DNA of 64,000 nt from a virus, in IMG/VR virus record IMGVR_UViG_3300023171_000008, positions 38,558-102,557 of that record; one strand, 5' to 3'. A program made the translations under genes and the position numbers. Below the pieces are notes generated by a model, which was not told the origin of the DNA, searched no databases, and saw only the letters and a program-made list of their open reading frames with translations. Shown one piece after another: positions 61,003 through 64,000 of this stretch. The stretch's first letter is position 1; the number at the start of each line of letters is the position of its first letter.

Positions 61003-62121
61003 ATGAGTAAAGAAAAAATAGTAACAACAATAAACAATGAGGAATTACCTATTACACAATGTAGAAGATTTGAAACTCTATATTATAAAATAGGTGATAT
61101 AAATGTTGAAAATTCAGGAGAATGTTATTTTGTAAGTAATAAATATTATAGATTTGAAACAGGTCAAATAGTATGGGATTATGAAAAACAACAATATGTT
61201 TTAAAAAACGATAATTTAATTAATGGTATTGTTAAACTTAATGAAAGCGATATTCAATTAGGTTACTTTACTAAAAGTGAAGATAATATACCTACTATAA
61301 CTCCTAATGGTACATATATGTCTTTAAATGAAGAAGTGTTTAAAGATAGTAAACTTTATCGTGAAAGATTATCTAATGGTCAATATTATCATATTGATTT
61401 ATTATCAGCTAAGGAATTTAATAGACTTAAAATTACAGATCAAGGATATAAACAGTCGTTACCTTATGACTCAAAGGGAATATTAGGACAATATCTTGAG
61501 AAATATAATAAGTTAGAAGTTGAACCTGGATATTATATTAATAATTATTCTAAGTTAATTGATAACTTATCATTTGGTCTTGAATTTGAAACATCTTCAG
61601 GTTTTATACCTAATAGATTATTAAATAAAGTAGGATTAATTCCACTTAGAGATGGTAGTATAACAGGTATAGAATACGTTACTGTACCTATGCAAGGTAG
61701 TAAAGGATTACAGACAGTTATTAATGCAGTAGATCTTCTTAAAAAGAGAACTGAGTATAATGATTCATGTAGTTTACATTTGCATATTGGTAATGTGCCT
61801 AGAACTAAAGAATTTATATTAGCATTTTTTAAAGTTACATGTGCATTACAAGATGAAATATTTAATATGTTTCCAATCTATAAGAAGTATAATTTTGGTG
61901 TTAAGAATAAAAACTATTCTAGACCTTATCCTACTTATGAGTTGTTATCTCAAATGGATCCTATAATTACTAGAAATAATTTAGATAGTAATTTTGATGT
62001 ATTATTTAAATACTTATCTATGGATTTAATGAACTTAAATTCTATTGGGAATGATTTAGATAATATCGAAGGACATCCTGCAGATTTACAAGGTAATCAG
62101 AAATGGAATATTAAAACACGT
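61003..62121 (+). CDS. Amidoligase (GS-fold), exon 1
   Basis: 373 codons ending K-T-R. The catalytic core carries G-L-E-F-E-T (Glu194, Glu196), G-I-E-Y-V-T (about Glu224) and C-S-L-H-L-H-I-G (His259, His261), the signatures of the putative amidoligase family with a glutamine-synthetase-like fold. Unspliced, TGA follows at 62122-62124. It begins one base after the class II amidotransferase. The enzyme should attach an amine to a carboxylate, with ammonia or amino acids supplied by its neighbours. Confidence 0.85.
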
Positions 62122-62197
62122 TGAGTAAAAATAGCGTAGCTATAAAGTAATTTATAGTAAAAAATATTGGGTGAATTCAAAGAAAGTCTTAATAAAA

Positions 62198-62229
62198 TTT
62201 GTTTTTGTTGTAAAAATTTATTATATTTG
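62198..62229 (+). promoter_or_regulatory. Intron-internal promoter for the HNH gene
   Basis: TTTG at 62198-62201, exactly 20 bases, TATATTTG at 62222-62229: a full match to the Bacteroidota consensus in both boxes. The HNH start is 17 bases downstream. Confidence 0.8.
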
Positions 62230-62246
62230 TATATAATAATATTTAT

Positions 62247-62867
62247 ATGAAACAAGAAAAAGAATACTTAGAAGCAAATAAAAAACAATCAGTTAATTTA
62301 GTAGATTATCCTTATAAAAAAGGAGATAAAGTAGGTAATTTTATAGTAAATTCTGATAATTATGTTTATCATCATAAAAGATATCAAGTTGAATTAACTT
62401 GTGAATGTGGTAAAATAGTTTACAGAAGATTAAATAATATACTAAAATTAAAAAATATTTGGTGTTCAAAATGTAAAGGATATAATTTATATCCAGAAAG
62501 AAGAAAGTCTAGTGCATGGTTTACTAACGGTATTCACATACTTTGGTATAACGAAATAACTAGCAACTTACATAGAGGAAACAGAATAATAGATTGTAAA
62601 ATCAATATAGAAGATCTAAAAACTTTATATGACGATCAAAAAGGAATTTGTCCATATACAGGTATTTATTTAAATGTTTTAGATTTATTAAAAAAAGAAT
62701 CTAATGCTTCTATTGATAGAACAGATTCTTCAAAAGGTTATACTATGGATAATATTAAATGGGTTTATAAGCCTTTAAATATTATGAAAAATAGATATTC
62801 ATTAGAGGAATTTTTATTTGTTTGTAAAAAAGTTACAAATTTTACAGATAACTTTGAGCCAAGCTAA
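62247..62867 (+). CDS. HNH homing endonuclease
   Basis: 206 aa. The N-terminal C-E-C-G...C-S-K-C is a zinc ribbon for DNA binding. The HNH core reads C-P-Y-T-G-I-Y-L then A-S-I-D-R-T-D-S-S-K-G-Y-T-M-D-N-I-K-W-V and a final N-x-M-K-N, the layout of intron-encoded HNH enzymes of phages. Should target the intron-less amidoligase gene. Placed similarly within its intron as the LAGLIDADG gene in the other. Confidence 0.92.
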   Translation: MKQEKEYLEANKKQSVNLVDYPYKKGDKVGNFIVNSDNYVYHHKRYQVELTCECGKIVYRRLNNILKLKNIWCSKCKGYNLYPERRKSSAWFTNGIHILWYNEITSNLHRGNRIIDCKINIEDLKTLYDDQKGICPYTGIYLNVLDLLKKESNASIDRTDSSKGYTMDNIKWVYKPLNIMKNRYSLEEFLFVCKKVTNFTDNFEPS

Positions 62868-63026
62868 CTAGGGATAGTTAGAAGGTGCAACGACTAGTAC
62901 ATGGAGTCTAGAACAGACAGTAAAGTACCACGAGCGCCCAACATCCTTGCGAAGGATGATGACATAGTCTGAACTATATAGAAATATATAGAAGATAGGA
63001 TAAAGAGCCTATCGATAACAAAATTG

Positions 63027-63578
63027 TATTATCATAATAACTTAATTCCGTTAATCTTTTGTAATAAAGCAACTATTGAATTCAGAGTACATACTTCTAC
63101 ATTTGATGTTAATAAGATTATTCCGTTTATATTTCTTAATTCATTTTTAATTAACTATACTATTCACAATCAAGAAGAAATATTAGCTAATCCTAAATTC
63201 TTAATTAAAAAAACTTTACAACATGTTATTGGTCATTGTACTAATGTAAATGATAACATTAAAGATCTAGGCTTATTAAGAGATTGTTTAAATATGTATG
63301 TTAACGAAAGAACTGTTTTTACTAGAAGTCAAAATGCTAATGGTAAGATAATGGGTGAAGAACATTTAATACCCTCATGTAGTTCTTACATTAACTGGAA
63401 TACTAAAGATCTTAAACCTAAAGCTTATGGTTTAGACGCTGATTTACAAGCTTATATTCAGAGAACAAAAGCTCAAATGAATTATGATCCCACAGTTAAT
63501 GTTAAAAAACCTGCAATGAAAGCTAAACCACAACCTAAACAACAGAATATTAATGCTGAAGATCATTTACCATGGTAA
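63027..63578 (+). CDS. Amidoligase, exon 2
   Basis: 183 codons plus stop, beginning Y-Y-H-N-N-L-I-P and soon carrying A-T-I-E-F-R-V-H-T, the C-terminal Glu/Arg catalytic signature. The end is a Lys/Pro-rich linker followed by an acidic tip (AEDHLPW). The full protein is 556 aa. Its stop overlaps the start of the glycosylase-like gene. Confidence 0.85.
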   Translation, partial: YYHNNLIPLIFCNKATIEFRVHTSTFDVNKIIPFIFLNSFLINYTIHNQEEILANPKFLIKKTLQHVIGHCTNVNDNIKDLGLLRDCLNMYVNERTVFTRSQNANGKIMGEEHLIPSCSSYINWNTKDLKPKAYGLDADLQAYIQRTKAQMNYDPTVNVKKPAMKAKPQPKQQNINAEDHLPW

Positions 63579-63991
63579 TTAAACATAAAGTAGAAGTTCA
63601 AACATTTGAAGATGAATTAAGTTGTAATTATGAAGACTTATTAGGTGAAAGCTGGTGTAAAGTTGACGATATAAAAACTTTACTTAAAAGTGATTATATG
63701 ACTCATTTAATGCATTATATAAATCAGCGTAGATTAAAGGATACTTGTACATATCCTAAAGAGCGTAGAGATATGTTTGCTGCATTTAGAGAAATAGAAT
63801 TTGATAAAGTTAAAGTAGTCATATTTAATGACTTTCCTAATGATGGTCATACAGCTAATGGTATAGGATTTGGTGAATATAAAAAACCAACTGCTTACAA
63901 TAGTATGTTAAAGACTGTTGAAGGATTAATTAATCAAATGCCTATTAGTGAAAGAAATGAGGAATTCGATTATACATTAAGTAGTTGGTGA
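63572..63991 (+). CDS. Uracil-DNA glycosylase-like protein, apparently frameshifted at its end
   Basis: 139 aa. T-C-T-Y-P-K-E-R-R-D-M-F-A-A-F then V-K-V-V-I-F-N-D-F-P-N-D-G-H-T-A-N-G-I-G-F correspond to family-1 UDG, where GQDPYH is here FNDFPN (Asp87 kept, Gln to Asn). TGA at 63989-63991 follows S-S-W. The +1 frame after the Trp codon reads E-Q-G-V, the UDG continuation, so the ORF appears out of frame. The rest lies beyond the window. May remove uracil from phage DNA. Confidence 0.65.
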   Translation: MVIKHKVEVQTFEDELSCNYEDLLGESWCKVDDIKTLLKSDYMTHLMHYINQRRLKDTCTYPKERRDMFAAFREIEFDKVKVVIFNDFPNDGHTANGIGFGEYKKPTAYNSMLKTVEGLINQMPISERNEEFDYTLSSW

Positions 63992-64000
63992 ACAAGGTGT

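Larger units (their letters stand above)
62122..63026 (+). mobile_element. Group I intron in the amidoligase gene
   Basis: 905 nt. T62121 forms the U-G splice-site pair within P1 ACGTTG/TAGCGT (62118-62123 with 62132-62137). It ends in G63026 after GATAACAAAATT, nearly identical to the other intron's 3' end. Joining restores K-T-R-Y-Y-H-N-N in frame. The core has GTGCAACGACTAG and GACATAGTCTGAAC elements (P3/P7-like) and a GATAGG/CCTATC helix near the end. It carries an HNH gene. Confidence 0.9.

Noticed and set aside
1-64000. Stop-codon reassignment (TAG read-through), known in some crAss-like phages
   Set aside because: Long genes show no internal TAG. Genes end in TAA, TAG or TGA, and the amidoligase exon stops fall precisely at intron junctions, so the standard code is adequate here.
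1-64000. CRISPR arrays, integrase or transposase genes
   Set aside because: I saw no regular spacer-repeat array, recombinase or transposase motif; the only mobile elements seen are the two group I introns.

Overview
The window is a 64 kb piece of a very AT-rich tailed-phage genome that probably infects a member of the Bacteroidota. The host clues are direct. There are no Shine-Dalgarno sequences: genes start at an A/T-rich ...TTATG or ATGA stop-start overlap. Several promoters also match the Bacteroidota pattern TTTG-N20-TAnnTTTG on both strands. The protein set (podovirus-type portal of about 800 aa, TerL of about 750 aa, MCP of about 500 aa, acidic scaffold, family B polymerase, uracil-DNA glycosylase-like protein, two divergent arms) looks crAss-like (Crassvirales). 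That placement is inference from remembered family features, not from a search.

Left arm (1-29.2 kb, all minus strand) is the late arm. It is transcribed leftward from a promoter at 29194-29225. In transcription order it holds small unknown genes and a ClpP-like protease, a PhoH ATPase, a GroES-like/GroEL-like pair, TerL, portal, scaffold, MCP, connector and abundant virion proteins, CxxC-rich tail proteins, a set of mosaic tail fibres, then holin, spanin-like and M15 endolysin lysis genes. Intrinsic terminators follow the portal, MCP and 332-aa virion protein genes, and a separate promoter precedes the scaffold-MCP unit.

Centre (29.2-34.9 kb): the arms diverge here. A self-contained minus-strand RNA gene (promoter, about 285-nt folded RNA, terminator) sits at 29262-29587. 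To its right are a strongly expressed early gene with its own terminator, a run of tiny membrane or unknown genes (some disrupted), several folded intergenic RNAs, a large structured RNA region at 34250-34700 and a tRNA-Leu(UAA).

Right arm (35-64 kb, plus strand) carries small early genes, a 2-oxoglutarate/Fe(II) oxygenase-like gene, a macro-domain-like protein, and a replication block: family B DNA polymerase, DnaB-like helicase, Sak4-like ATPase, possible SSB and a primase. From 54 to 63.6 kb lies a continuous amidoligase/amidotransferase cassette: gamma-glutamylcyclotransferase fold, two class I glutamine amidotransferases, an ATP-grasp ligase, a phiEco32-type COOH-NH2 ligase, a class II glutamine amidotransferase and a GS-fold amidoligase. 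Related cassettes have been predicted to build or attach peptide/amide modifications. Here both ligase genes are split by group I introns (57634-58653 and 62122-63026). One intron encodes a LAGLIDADG endonuclease and the other an HNH endonuclease. Both ORFs have their own Bacteroidota-type promoters. The introns cut inside or beside catalytic-motif codons, and joining the exons restores the reading frames and motifs exactly. The window ends in a uracil-DNA glycosylase-like gene that appears to be out of frame at the last bases.
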